Source: Halieaceae bacterium UBA5085 (GTDB lineage: Bacteria > Pseudomonadota > Gammaproteobacteria > Pseudomonadales > Halieaceae). Taken from it: a stretch of DNA of 64,000 bases. Under the pieces are notes generated by a model. That model saw nothing but the letters and a program-made list of their open reading frames with translations, searched no databases and was not told the DNA's origin. Numbering within the stretch: the first letter of the stretch is position 1; every line of letters starts with the position of its first letter. The stretch lies in the NCBI GenBank assembly GCA_002414665.1, contig DIAF01000020.1, positions 40,890-104,889 on the forward strand. Direction: 5' to 3'. The position numbers and the translations under genes are program-made. Positions 52,776 through 61,896 of the stretch are shown one piece after another.

Positions 52776-53699
52776 ATGGCAGGGAGCAGTCTGCTCGCGC
52801 TGATTGACGATATCGCGACGCTTCTCGACGATGTCTCATTGATGACCAAAGCTGCCACCAAGAAAACGGCTGGTGTGCTGGGCGACGACCTCGCCCTGAA
52901 CGCACAACAGGTCACGGGCGTCAGTGCCACGCGCGAACTGCCGGTGGTCTGGGCGGTCGCCAAGGGCTCACTTGTTAACAAGGCCATACTGGTCCCGGCT
53001 GCCCTGGCGATCAGCTTTTTCGTCCCCTGGCTGATCACGCCTCTGCTGATGCTGGGTGGTGCTTTTCTCTGTTTCGAAGGTTTTGAAAAAATCGCGCACC
53101 CATTCCTGCATCCGACAGAAAATGCTGCTCATGCGCGGGCGCTGAAAGAGGCCCTGCAGACGCCGCAGAAAGACTTGAAAGTGCTCGAGAGAAAGAAGAT
53201 CAAAGGCGCAATTCGCACCGACTTTATACTGTCCGCCGAAATCATCGCCATCACACTGGGTACCGTCGCCATGCAAACCATCGGCCTGCAGTTCATGGTG
53301 CTGACCGTTGTGGCCATCATGATCACGGTCGGCGTTTACGGCCTGGTAGCCGGCATCGTCAAGCTGGACGACGCCGGGATCTACCTGAGTCGACAGCAAA
53401 ACGTGCTTGCCAATCGGGTGGGCCTGGGGCTTCTCTGGCTGGCGCCCCACCTGATGCGCACGCTCTCTGTGCTTGGCACCATCGCCATGTTTCTGGTGGG
53501 CGGCGGTATTCTCACACATGGGCTTCCACCCGTGCACTCGGCTATCGCCGATTTCACGGCGAATTTCACCGGCATGGTGCCAGCCCTGTTGTCGAGCCTT
53601 GCCGATGGCATTTTTGGCCTCGCTGCAGGGGCCTTGCTGGTCACACTCATCACTCCGGCGCAGGCGCTGTGGGCAAGGACGTTCAAACAATCCCAGTAG
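52776..53699 (+). CDS. DUF808 (YedI-like) inner membrane protein
   Basis: A 307-residue protein matching the DUF808/YedI family: MAGSSLLALIDDIATLLDDVSLMTKAATKKTAGVLGDDLALNAQQV at the start, then FFVPWLITPLLMLGGAFLCFEGFEKIAH. About six membrane segments. The function of the family is unknown. It is followed 10 bases later by an EamA-type exporter. Confidence 0.93.
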   Translation: MAGSSLLALIDDIATLLDDVSLMTKAATKKTAGVLGDDLALNAQQVTGVSATRELPVVWAVAKGSLVNKAILVPAALAISFFVPWLITPLLMLGGAFLCFEGFEKIAHPFLHPTENAAHARALKEALQTPQKDLKVLERKKIKGAIRTDFILSAEIIAITLGTVAMQTIGLQFMVLTVVAIMITVGVYGLVAGIVKLDDAGIYLSRQQNVLANRVGLGLLWLAPHLMRTLSVLGTIAMFLVGGGILTHGLPPVHSAIADFTANFTGMVPALLSSLADGIFGLAAGALLVTLITPAQALWARTFKQSQ

Positions 53700-53709
53700 G
53701 ACAAGCTGA

Positions 53710-54600
53710 ATGAACACGCGATTCGCCGTACCGGTGCTTTTCTTCAGCTCCGCAGGCTGGGGGCTTACCTGGCTGCCGATCAAGGCGCTCAGCGAGCAGG
53801 GGCTGGATGGACTGCACCTGGTGTTTATCGCGTTCTGCTCTGGTGCACTGCTGCTCCTGCCCTGGTTGTATCGGCAACGCCAGCTGTGGCGGCACAAACT
53901 GTCCCTGATGGCGCTGGTCGCGCTGGCCGGCGGTTTTGCCAATGCCTCCTTCCAGACGGCCATTTATCACGGAGACGTGATCCGGGTCATGATATTGTTC
54001 TACATGCTGCCCGTGTGGAGCGTGCTGGGAGGACGCCTGTTCCTCGGTGAACATGTCGATGGTGTGCGCATTCTGGCCGTCGCGCTGTGCCTGTCCGGCG
54101 CCTTTATCATTCTGGATGTCGCGCACACGTCCTGGAGTGGCATTTCATGGATTGATGCCCTCGCACTGGGGTCGGGGATGGGGCTTGCAGCAACCAACAT
54201 TCTCTTCCGCTTCACCCGGGACATACCGGTCATGAGCAAGGTAGCAGCGATGTTCATTGGCTGCGCGGCAATGATAGGCATCTCCTCCCTTTTCGTGGCA
54301 TCCACCGGCAGCCTGCCGACAGCTACCGCTGCGCTGTGGGCAGCGGCTTACGGTGGCCTGTGGCTGACGCTGATCACGACAGGCACCCAGTGGGGCGTAA
54401 CGCAGATGGACGCGGGACGCTCCGCCATTATCATCGTCGCCGAACTGGTCGTCGCTGTCGCATCGACCGCCATCATCATGAGCGCTGACCTGCAATGGTA
54501 TGAGGTCTTGGGTGGCGTCATGGTGCTGGTCGCGGCCATTCTGGAGGGGTCGCGAAGTGAGCAGCCCGCACCGGCAACACTGCCGGCGCAGGCCAGGTAA
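53710..54600 (+). CDS. EamA/DMT-family transporter
   Basis: A 296-residue membrane protein with two five-helix EamA repeats and about ten hydrophobic segments (SSAGWGLTWLPIKAL in repeat one, AAYGGLWLTLITTGTQWGVTQMDAG in repeat two). These are drug/metabolite exporters. Substrate cannot be told from sequence. It converges on the urea-type binding protein gene. Confidence 0.9.
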   Translation: MNTRFAVPVLFFSSAGWGLTWLPIKALSEQGLDGLHLVFIAFCSGALLLLPWLYRQRQLWRHKLSLMALVALAGGFANASFQTAIYHGDVIRVMILFYMLPVWSVLGGRLFLGEHVDGVRILAVALCLSGAFIILDVAHTSWSGISWIDALALGSGMGLAATNILFRFTRDIPVMSKVAAMFIGCAAMIGISSLFVASTGSLPTATAALWAAAYGGLWLTLITTGTQWGVTQMDAGRSAIIIVAELVVAVASTAIIMSADLQWYEVLGGVMVLVAAILEGSRSEQPAPATLPAQAR

Positions 54601-54602
54601 TC

Positions 54603-55676
54603 CTACAGCGTGCCGTCGGCAGCCATGCGCACGAACTGGTGGTCGAAGCGCATCTTGACGTTGTCTTTGTTGCCCCATATCGACCCATCCGGCAGCTCAA
54701 TGCCGATCACATCGGGCGACTGCGCTCCGGCCCCCAACAGGCCATGCTTGAAGGTGAAGCGGGTCACAAAATCCATGGTTTCGCGCACCCGCTCAGTGGT
54801 CAGGTAATCCAGCTTTTCCTGCGGGGTTTTGAACATGTAGGTGGCGGCCAGTTGCATATCGTAGCCGGCGAGGTCGGTGCCGGAGTTCTCACCCATAAAG
54901 GTTCTGGCGGCAACGGCCTGCGGGCTGTCACCCAGCATGATGCCCACAGTCTCGAACCAGGCACCGGTGACCGCTTTGCCCAACTCCGGATATTGCTTCA
55001 AGGTGTCTGAATTCACACCCATGACATCAAGAATCTCGCCGGGAATCTGGCTGGAATCAAATACTTTGACCGCATCCGGCTCCTGCATCGCCATCTGCAG
55101 CTGTGGATTCCAGAGTGTTGCGGCCTGGACATCACTGTTTTTGAATGTGGTAGCAATATCCGCATCAGAAGTGTTCACCAGCGTCACATCCCTCTCGCTC
55201 AGACCGGCCATCTCCAGTGCACGTGCCAGCGCATAGTGAGACACGGATAACTCCAGCAGGTAAACCTCCATGCCTTTGATGTCCTGCATGCTGTCGCGCC
55301 CTTTCAAGACCACCGCGTCATTGCCGTTGGAAAAGTCACCTGTAATGAGTGCCGTGGTATCAACCCCGGACGCCGAGGGAATGGTGAGCATGTCCATGTT
55401 TGTCATGGTCGCGCCGTCAAACTCCCCCACCGTGTACATGTTGATTGCTTCGATGTAGTCGTTGATCTGCACGAGATCAACTTCGATACCGTATTTTTTC
55501 GCCCACTTGTCCATAATGCCGGCCTCGTCCATGTAGGCCCAGGGCATGAACCCGACGTAGATTGACCACGCCAGCGAGAATTTCGTGCGCTTTTCCTCGG
55601 CCTGGGCCAGACCCGCGCAAAGGCAAAGCATGAGGCTGAGGAACGGTATTCCAATCGAGCGACATAGATGTTTCAT
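54603..55676 (-). CDS. ABC transporter periplasmic binding protein, urea-type
   Basis: A 357-residue protein with a signal peptide ending AGLAQA. The mature N-terminus KFSLAWSIYVGFMPWAYMDEAGIMDKWAKKYGIEVDLVQINDYIEA and the core TMTNMDMLTIPSASGVDTTALITGDFSNGNDAVVLKG are those of NMT1/taurine-type binding proteins found beside urea carboxylase genes (the ABC_peri_uca group). No permease or ATPase gene is next to it. The ATG at 55676 has AGGAGA upstream. Confidence 0.88.
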   Translation of the reverse strand: MKHLCRSIGIPFLSLMLCLCAGLAQAEEKRTKFSLAWSIYVGFMPWAYMDEAGIMDKWAKKYGIEVDLVQINDYIEAINMYTVGEFDGATMTNMDMLTIPSASGVDTTALITGDFSNGNDAVVLKGRDSMQDIKGMEVYLLELSVSHYALARALEMAGLSERDVTLVNTSDADIATTFKNSDVQAATLWNPQLQMAMQEPDAVKVFDSSQIPGEILDVMGVNSDTLKQYPELGKAVTGAWFETVGIMLGDSPQAVAARTFMGENSGTDLAGYDMQLAATYMFKTPQEKLDYLTTERVRETMDFVTRFTFKHGLLGAGAQSPDVIGIELPDGSIWGNKDNVKMRFDHQFVRMAADGTL

Positions 55677-55743
55677 GGTGGATCTCCTGAGGGCTGTGTG
55701 ACAAAAAGATACTCTTTGGCCAGAGGACGAGCAGGACATGCAT

Positions 55744-56313
55744 TCACCCCCCGACTGCCGGCTTTGGCGGCTGCGACCGTGTACTGGCGTAATAATTGGG
55801 TAGACCGGCTGCTGCCCAGGCATCAAACGCAATGACCCGGCCCGGCCAGGCAATCGCGGCGAAGGGCCAGGATCCATTGATCCAGGCAATCACCTCGTCT
55901 TCCATCTGCGCGGCCTGCTCTCGAGGCAGACTGACCTGCGTCCACAGGTAGGCCTCGGCATCGTGAGCATCACTGGCCGTCGGGTAAAGGTAGAGGCAGC
56001 CCAGGCACGCCAGACCTTCAGGGTCCAGCAGATGATAGGCAAAGGAGCGCAGTGCAGAAAATTCCTGTCGGTGCCATTCAAGATCCGCGAGATTGTCCTC
56101 AATTCTGAGGTCATCCGGAGGCCAACTGTCCCGGGGACCAAACAGGTGCTTGATGTGTCGTCGGCTCGCCATGACGGCGGCATAATCCTGTGCCACCCAC
56201 TCCGGCCCTGCTGACACCAGCATGAGCTGCCGACCGTACCAACGTGTTGGCGGTGTGAAGTCGCCCAATTGCAGCGGCAGAAAGCCCGACATGCGCGGGG
56301 CGTACAACCTCAT
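55744..56313 (-). CDS. GNAT-like acetyltransferase
   Basis: A 189-residue protein whose middle (DYAAVMASRRHIKHLFGPRDSWPPDDLRIEDNLADLEWHRQEFSALRSFAYHLLD, then LACLGCLYLYPT) looks like the core of a GNAT acyltransferase, though the acetyl-CoA R/Q-x-x-G-x-G/A loop is not clear. The ATG at 56313 overlaps the stop of the upstream gene (ATGA). It is the last of three coupled genes. Substrate unknown. Confidence 0.65.
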   Translation of the reverse strand: MRLYAPRMSGFLPLQLGDFTPPTRWYGRQLMLVSAGPEWVAQDYAAVMASRRHIKHLFGPRDSWPPDDLRIEDNLADLEWHRQEFSALRSFAYHLLDPEGLACLGCLYLYPTASDAHDAEAYLWTQVSLPREQAAQMEDEVIAWINGSWPFAAIAWPGRVIAFDAWAAAGLPNYYASTRSQPPKPAVGG

Positions 56314-57254
56314 GAAAGCACCTCTGCGTAACGGCGCAACGTGCCCGATTCGCGGATAAACCAGTCGCTTGCTGTAGCGTCGCAAGGCGTACTGAGGGGG
56401 AATGCCTGATGCGGCAGCATTACATCCACCGCATAGCGTCGCCGGCATTCCTGCCCCTCGTGGAGAACGCGATGCTCTAGCAGGCTCTCGCTGCGGTTCC
56501 ATTCAAACGTCCCCGGACCGAACAGCGGTGCACCTTGACGCTCTGGCACCGTGCTGTGCATTACCGTGTAGCCTTCCTGTAAGGAGCCCACCGCAATGGA
56601 CGTTTCAAAACCAAGTAATTCATGTAACCGTGCCTCGTTACCGACAGCGCCCCGAACCTGGTCCTGCAAAGGCTTCGCCGCATCAATTGCGGAAGTCGCA
56701 GGACGGCCCACAACCAGAGCAGCGTAGTCTCCGCAGACAATCAACCCTCCCCCTCGTGGCGCCCAACTGTTCGTCACTGCATCAAACTCCTGCAGCAGTC
56801 GTAAACCCAGCAGGGGGCCAGGCGCTGAAGCCTGCATCCGCCAGTCTTCGACGTATGCGCCACTGGGAGCAAACTCGATCATGCTGTTACCAATTCTGTG
56901 CAGCACCGCCGGCTCAGGCCACCGATTGGTCACCTGCAGAGACTCTGCACGCTGCCACGCCATCTCCTTTCCATTCCACGCGCAATCAGCCAACCAGCCC
57001 TCGTAGTTCGCCATCGCGGTGAGTTCCTGCTCGTTGTATTCACCGATCGGGGCCGCACGAACCTGTTGCTCGGTTCTCGGCAAGCGCAGATCAATGGTCA
57101 GATTCCGGGTTTGCAGCCAGTAGACAATGGTGTGCTCATCCGACTCACCATTGGCAAAGCTGATACAGCGGCGGCGAAAGCAACCCAGCATCCAGTCCGG
57201 CACACCGGACGCCGGTTCGCGGGGGTAGCGTTGGATCATCTCCAACAGCGTCAT
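56310..57254 (-). CDS. conserved hypothetical protein, middle gene of the dioxygenase set
   Basis: A 314-residue soluble protein that I do not recognise. It has no signal peptide or membrane segment. It contains IVYWLQTRNLTIDLRLPR near residue 45 and EFAPSGAYVEDWRMQ near 150, in a beta-rich layout. Four-base overlaps with the dioxygenase before it and the GNAT-like gene after it show that the three form one operon. Confidence 0.7.
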   Translation of the reverse strand: MTLLEMIQRYPREPASGVPDWMLGCFRRRCISFANGESDEHTIVYWLQTRNLTIDLRLPRTEQQVRAAPIGEYNEQELTAMANYEGWLADCAWNGKEMAWQRAESLQVTNRWPEPAVLHRIGNSMIEFAPSGAYVEDWRMQASAPGPLLGLRLLQEFDAVTNSWAPRGGGLIVCGDYAALVVGRPATSAIDAAKPLQDQVRGAVGNEARLHELLGFETSIAVGSLQEGYTVMHSTVPERQGAPLFGPGTFEWNRSESLLEHRVLHEGQECRRRYAVDVMLPHQAFPLSTPCDATASDWFIRESGTLRRYAEVLS

Positions 57255-58303
57255 GACCGTGCACGCACTTTTGGCCCGAAACTGGAGAGGCCCAGGCTAC
57301 CCTTGGGCAGGGTGATTTCACCGGCGGCCAGACGTCTTTTCAGGTAGGCGAAGGTTTGTGCGGTCTGCGCAAAGAGATGATCACCGCAGACCTGTGGCGA
57401 GTAGCGCGGAGACGTTCCATCGACCAGCAATTCTGCCAGTGGCTCAATGACTACGTCATAATCAACATTGCAGAACATTGGGAACGCGTAGCGCTCCTGC
57501 CCCACTTTGCGTACCCGATGGGCTGTCGCCACAAAGGCTCCGTTGCTGAGTATTTCCAGCATGTCCCCGATATTGATAACGAAGGCGCCCTCCAACAGCG
57601 GGACATCGATCCATTGACCCGCCCCGTTCATGACCTCCAGGCCAGGTGCCGTAGGCAATAGAATGGTGAAGCATTCGTAGTCCGTGTGCGCCCCTATTCC
57701 CGCCGCAGCGGGATTTGATTTTGCATCGTGCGGATAGTGAATCAGGCGAAGCTGGGTGGGAGGCCGATTGACCAGGCGCAAGAAGCGGTCCTCGGGCAAC
57801 CCCAGAGCCAGTGCAAAGCCGCGAAACAACTGATTGCCCAATTCAAAGACCGCGCTGTAATAGGACTCCACATCCGCCTTGAAACCAGGCAACGCGGGCC
57901 ACTGATTAGGGCCGAGCATCGGCCGCTCGTGAGCTGGGTCGCGCATGTCAAAGTTGACGTCGTAGGCTTCCTTGCGGTCAGGGACAACCGAGCCATAAAG
58001 TTGCTCTTCACCTTCCGGCACGTAGCCACTGTGATTGCGTGAGTAGCCGATGTAGCTCTGCATCTTCACCCCGTGGTCCTGGGCGAAGAACTCAGCGGCA
58101 CGCTGACGAAACCGCTGTATGAGATCGGATGAAATGCCATGACCCGTGATATAGAGAAAACCCGCGCGGCGAGCTGCATCTCCCAACGCAGCTGCGGCCT
58201 GCTGACGAAGGGCCGGATTATCTGAGCGCAGACCGGTTACGTCGACGACGGGCAGCGATTGAAATGCAGCGTGGGTAGGGGTTGCGGTGGAAACTTCCGA
58301 CAT
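57251..58303 (-). CDS. 2-oxoglutarate/Fe(II)-type dioxygenase, isopenicillin N synthase family
   Basis: A 350-residue non-haem iron enzyme. The N-terminal domain has LPVVDVTGL and GFLYITGHGIS; the catalytic domain has the iron ligands in GAHTDYECFTILL (His-x-Asp) and a distal His in FVATAHRVRKV, and the co-substrate motif RYSP (R-x-S) near the end. Members hydroxylate, desaturate or cyclise small molecules and amino acids. The ATG at 58303 is the likely start. First of three coupled genes; no natural-product synthase is near. Confidence 0.9.
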   Translation of the reverse strand: MSEVSTATPTHAAFQSLPVVDVTGLRSDNPALRQQAAAALGDAARRAGFLYITGHGISSDLIQRFRQRAAEFFAQDHGVKMQSYIGYSRNHSGYVPEGEEQLYGSVVPDRKEAYDVNFDMRDPAHERPMLGPNQWPALPGFKADVESYYSAVFELGNQLFRGFALALGLPEDRFLRLVNRPPTQLRLIHYPHDAKSNPAAAGIGAHTDYECFTILLPTAPGLEVMNGAGQWIDVPLLEGAFVINIGDMLEILSNGAFVATAHRVRKVGQERYAFPMFCNVDYDVVIEPLAELLVDGTSPRYSPQVCGDHLFAQTAQTFAYLKRRLAAGEITLPKGSLGLSSFGPKVRARS

Positions 58304-58739
58304 GCTGACTGCCTCGCCTGAGTACAAGTGTCATCTGGTCGTCCAGACACAGTAAGCGGCAGATAAGCCGTCCGGGTCGTCCCGGATCCCGTGGATGACC
58401 CTGCCTGTGCAGATCACTTCGGCCACGACAATAGCCAAGCGAGTTTTATGCCAATCCCCCACCCTGTCCGGAAAAGCCTCGTAATACCTTGCTCCCACAC
58501 GTCTTAGACGTCCACTCTCCTGCCAGATGCGGGCTTACTGAACAAAACATGCATCAATACTGTGCGCGACAGGCCCTGGAATGAGCCGACATGGTGCGCG
58601 CTGCATTCGACGCTCAGTGTGACTCACGCGCGCCACACAGAGCGCGTGAACAAAACACCGTTATGCAGAGCAGAAACACTTGATCGAATCGCAACTGCCG
58701 GTAGATACTCGACAGAAATTCACTTCCGGAGCATACGTC
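58304..58739. promoter_or_regulatory. 436-base gap with two matching inverted repeats
   Basis: This gap separates the divergent dioxygenase set and pot operon. No convincing gene is in it. Two inverted repeats with the same loop stand 38 bases apart: TCTGG-TCGT-CCAGA at 58334-58347 and TCCGGG-TCGT-CCCGGA at 58371-58386. Both lie close to the dioxygenase start, so they may be operators for that side. The rest shows nothing I can name, and no clear promoter for potF was found. Confidence 0.4.
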
Positions 58740-59825
58740 ATGAAAGGCAAGTCACTGGGTTTGGCCTTGCTGTTTGCATGCGCGACAGTCGTCAACGCGG
58801 CAGACGAAGTTCGCGTTTATAACTGGTCTGACTATATCGACGAAGCGCTGCTCGCCAAGTTTGAAGAGGAGACCGGGCTGAAACTGATCTACGACGTTTT
58901 TGATTCCAACGAGGTATTGGAAACGAAAATGTTGGCGGGCGGATCCGGTTACGACGTGGTTGTGCCGTCAGGTACCTTCCTGCAGCGGCAGATTGCCGTT
59001 GGCGCATTCCAGAAGCTGGACCCGTCAAAGCTGAGCAACCGTAGCAACCTCTGGGACGTTATCGAGAAGCGCACCTCGCGCTACGATCCCGGCAATGAAT
59101 ATTCCGTAAACTACATGTGGGGCACCACCGGCCTCGGTGTGAATATCAACCGCGTGGCCGAGGTGCTGGGTGCCGATGCGCCGATCGATTCACTCGACCT
59201 GATCTTCAAGCCGGAAAATATGGAGCGGCTCGCCGCCTGCGGCGTACACGTCCTGGACGCGCCAGCAGAGGTGATTCCCGCCGCGCTCAAGTATATCGGT
59301 GAAGATCCGGACAGCCACGACCCGGCCGTTATCGCCAAGGTCGAGCCGTTGCTCATGGCTGTTCGACCCTATGTGCAGAAGTTCCACAGTTCCGAGTACA
59401 TCAACGCGCTCGCCAATGGCGATATCTGCGTTGCCTTTGGCTGGTCTGGCGACATTCTCCAGGCACGTGACCGGGCTGCCGAGGCCGAGGCCGGCGTTGA
59501 GATTGCCTACCACGCCCCGAAAGAAGGTGCCCTGATGTGGTTTGACCAGATGGCAATCCCGGTTGATGCCCCAAACCCGGAGGGTGCCCACAAGTTCCTG
59601 AACTTCATAATGGATGCTGAGAACATGGCGCAGGCGTCCAATTACGTGTTCTACGCTAACGGGAATCTGGCCAGCCAGGCGTTCCTGCTCCCGGAAGTGA
59701 TCGGGGATACAGCCATCTACCCGGACGCTGCGACCCTGGAAAACCTGTATATTACGACGCCCTATCCAGCCAATGTGCAGAGAACTGTCACCCGACTGTG
59801 GACCCGGGTCAAATCGGGAACGTGA
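58740..59825 (+). CDS. potF: polyamine ABC transporter binding protein
   Basis: A 361-residue periplasmic protein with a signal peptide ending VVNA before ADEVRVYNWSDYIDE, the typical PotD/PotF N-terminus. It binds putrescine or spermidine in the periplasm and passes it to PotHI. The ATG at 58740 is the start that gives a proper signal peptide. First gene of a potFGHI set. The binding preference (putrescine or spermidine) cannot be told reliably by eye. Confidence 0.93.
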   Translation: MKGKSLGLALLFACATVVNAADEVRVYNWSDYIDEALLAKFEEETGLKLIYDVFDSNEVLETKMLAGGSGYDVVVPSGTFLQRQIAVGAFQKLDPSKLSNRSNLWDVIEKRTSRYDPGNEYSVNYMWGTTGLGVNINRVAEVLGADAPIDSLDLIFKPENMERLAACGVHVLDAPAEVIPAALKYIGEDPDSHDPAVIAKVEPLLMAVRPYVQKFHSSEYINALANGDICVAFGWSGDILQARDRAAEAEAGVEIAYHAPKEGALMWFDQMAIPVDAPNPEGAHKFLNFIMDAENMAQASNYVFYANGNLASQAFLLPEVIGDTAIYPDAATLENLYITTPYPANVQRTVTRLWTRVKSGT

Positions 59826-59841
59826 GCATTGATGCCCTGCC

Positions 59842-59859
59842 GGGGCGCCTGGGCGCCCC
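59842..59859 (+). repeat. intercistronic hairpin between potF and potG
   Basis: GGGGCGCC pairs perfectly with GGCGCCCC around TG. The very stable stem follows the potF stop by 16 bases and has no T run, so it is likely to protect the potF message and lower potGHI output rather than end transcription fully. Confidence 0.7.
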
Positions 59860-59887
59860 ATGACTTTCTGCATTTGACGAGGGCAAA

Positions 59888-61015
59888 ATGCCGGAAAACG
59901 TTTTCGCCCCCTGGACCGATCCTGGCGCAGAACCGCTGATCCGGTTCCGCAACGTGACCAAGCGGTTCGGCGACTTCACTGCTGTCCGCGACCTCACACT
60001 GGATATCTATGAACACGAGTTTTTTGCCCTGCTGGGCCCTTCCGGCTGCGGCAAAACCACCATGATGCGCATGTTGGCCGGATTCGAAACCCCCAGTTCC
60101 GGCCACATAGAACTCGCAGGGCAGAACATCGTACCCGTACCCCCGAACAAGCGCGCCGTGAACATGATGTTCCAATCCTATGCCCTGTTCCCGCACCTCA
60201 ACGTCTGGGACAACATTGCCTTCGGGCTGAAACGGGATGGGATGCCCAAAGACGCTCTGCGCGAACGCGTTGCAGAGATGCTCAAGCTCACCCATCTGGA
60301 GCGTTTTGCACGGCGCAAGCCGCACCAGATTTCAGGTGGCCAGCGACAACGCGTGGCACTCGCGAGGAGCCTGGCCAAAGCGCCCAAGCTGCTGCTTCTG
60401 GACGAACCCATGGGGGCGCTGGACAAGAAACTGCGCCAGGAAACCCAGTTCGAGCTGATGGACATCCAGGAGAAAACCGGTACCACCTTCGTCATCGTGA
60501 CCCACGACCAGGAAGAGGCCATGACAGTCGCCAGCCGGGTTGCGGTCATGGACGAAGGCGAACTGATCCAGGTTGCAACTCCCTCCGCCATCTACGAGGC
60601 ACCCAACTGCGTTTATGTCGCCGACTTCATTGGTGACGTGAACATCATTGAAGGCGCTGCCCACCGCGCCAGCGAAAAACACTACACGTTGCACTGGGCC
60701 GACGGCCAGGCGCCGCTGGTGGCGGCATCCGAGATGACGTTCTCACCGGCGCAGAAGGCCTTCCTGGCAATCCGTCCTGAAAAGGTGCTGGTCACGGCGG
60801 ATCGCCCGGCTGACGCGGAAAACGCCATTCAGGGCCGCATCCATGATATCGCTTACTTGGGCAATATCAGCACCTATCACGTGGAAGTGGCAGGCGGACG
60901 CCTGCTGAAAGCGCAGACCGCCAACACCAGGCGCATTGAGAACAGGGGCTTTACCTGGGAAAACCGGGTCTGGCTGTCGTGGGATGCAACGGCAGGTGTG
61001 CTTCTGGAGCGTTAA
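59888..61015 (+). CDS. potG: polyamine ABC transporter ATP-binding protein
   Basis: A 375-residue ATPase with Walker A GPSGCGKTT (about 52-60), signature ISGGQRQRVALARSL, Walker B LLLLDEPMGALDKKLR and a C-terminal TOBE domain (about 295-370) as in PotA/PotG. It drives polyamine uptake with PotH and PotI. Its stop overlaps the potH start by one base. Confidence 0.95.
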   Translation: MPENVFAPWTDPGAEPLIRFRNVTKRFGDFTAVRDLTLDIYEHEFFALLGPSGCGKTTMMRMLAGFETPSSGHIELAGQNIVPVPPNKRAVNMMFQSYALFPHLNVWDNIAFGLKRDGMPKDALRERVAEMLKLTHLERFARRKPHQISGGQRQRVALARSLAKAPKLLLLDEPMGALDKKLRQETQFELMDIQEKTGTTFVIVTHDQEEAMTVASRVAVMDEGELIQVATPSAIYEAPNCVYVADFIGDVNIIEGAAHRASEKHYTLHWADGQAPLVAASEMTFSPAQKAFLAIRPEKVLVTADRPADAENAIQGRIHDIAYLGNISTYHVEVAGGRLLKAQTANTRRIENRGFTWENRVWLSWDATAGVLLER

Positions 61016-61896
61016 TGAGACGAGTGTTGATCATTATCGTTCCTTACCTGTGGCTGCTTGCGCTATTTCTCATACCCTTCGCAATCGTCCTGAAAATTTC
61101 CCTGTCGGATGTCGCGATGGCGCGTCCGCCCTATCTGCCCCAGTTCAGCTGGGAAGACGGTCTGGGCGCATTCCTGTCACAGCTGGATTTTGAGAACTTC
61201 ACCTTTCTCACCACCGATGATCTCTACTGGAAAGCCTACCTATCCAGCCTGCAGATTGCAGCGACCTCGACATTACTGACGCTACTTGTTGGCTATCCCA
61301 TAGCCTATGCCATGGCACGGGCCCCCGACGAATGGCGTGCGACCCTGATGATGCTGGTGATTCTGCCGTTCTGGACCAGTTTTCTGATCAGGGTCTATTC
61401 CTGGATGGGCATTCTCAGCCAGGAAGGCTACCTGAATCAGTTGCTGCTGGGCCTGGGCGTAATCAGCGAGCCACTGATTATTCTCAACACCAAAGTGGCC
61501 GTGTACATCGGCATCGTGTACACCTACATTCCGTTCATGATTCTGCCGATCTACGCCGCGCTGCATCGCCTTGACAGCTCCCTGATTGAAGCTGCGGAAG
61601 ATCTGGGCTGCTCCCGCGCAAAAGCCTTCTGGCTTGTTACAGTGCCGCTTTCGCGCAACGGCATTATTGCCGGCTGTTTTCTCGTGTTCATTCCTACACT
61701 GGGTGAATTTGTCATTCCCTCACTGCTCGGTGGCTCGGGAACGCTCATGATCGGCAAGGTCCTGTGGGAAGAGTTCTTCAACAACCGGGGCTGGCCAATC
61801 GCCTCGGCGGTTGCGGTTGTCCTTGTGCTGATACTGATTATTCCCATCGTGCTGTTCCAGCAGAATCAGCAGAAGCAGAACGAGGCGCAAAGCTGA
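61015..61896 (+). CDS. potH: polyamine ABC transporter permease PotH
   Basis: A 293-residue permease with six membrane segments and the EAA loop EAAEDLGCSRAKAFWLVTVPLSRNGIIAG near residue 193. The ATG at 61015 overlaps the potG stop. It pairs with PotI. Confidence 0.95.
   Translation: MRRVLIIIVPYLWLLALFLIPFAIVLKISLSDVAMARPPYLPQFSWEDGLGAFLSQLDFENFTFLTTDDLYWKAYLSSLQIAATSTLLTLLVGYPIAYAMARAPDEWRATLMMLVILPFWTSFLIRVYSWMGILSQEGYLNQLLLGLGVISEPLIILNTKVAVYIGIVYTYIPFMILPIYAALHRLDSSLIEAAEDLGCSRAKAFWLVTVPLSRNGIIAGCFLVFIPTLGEFVIPSLLGGSGTLMIGKVLWEEFFNNRGWPIASAVAVVLVLILIIPIVLFQQNQQKQNEAQS

Noticed and set aside
58562..58822. 86-codon frame before potF
   Set aside because: It overlaps the potF signal peptide in another frame, has no good Shine-Dalgarno and no recognisable features.
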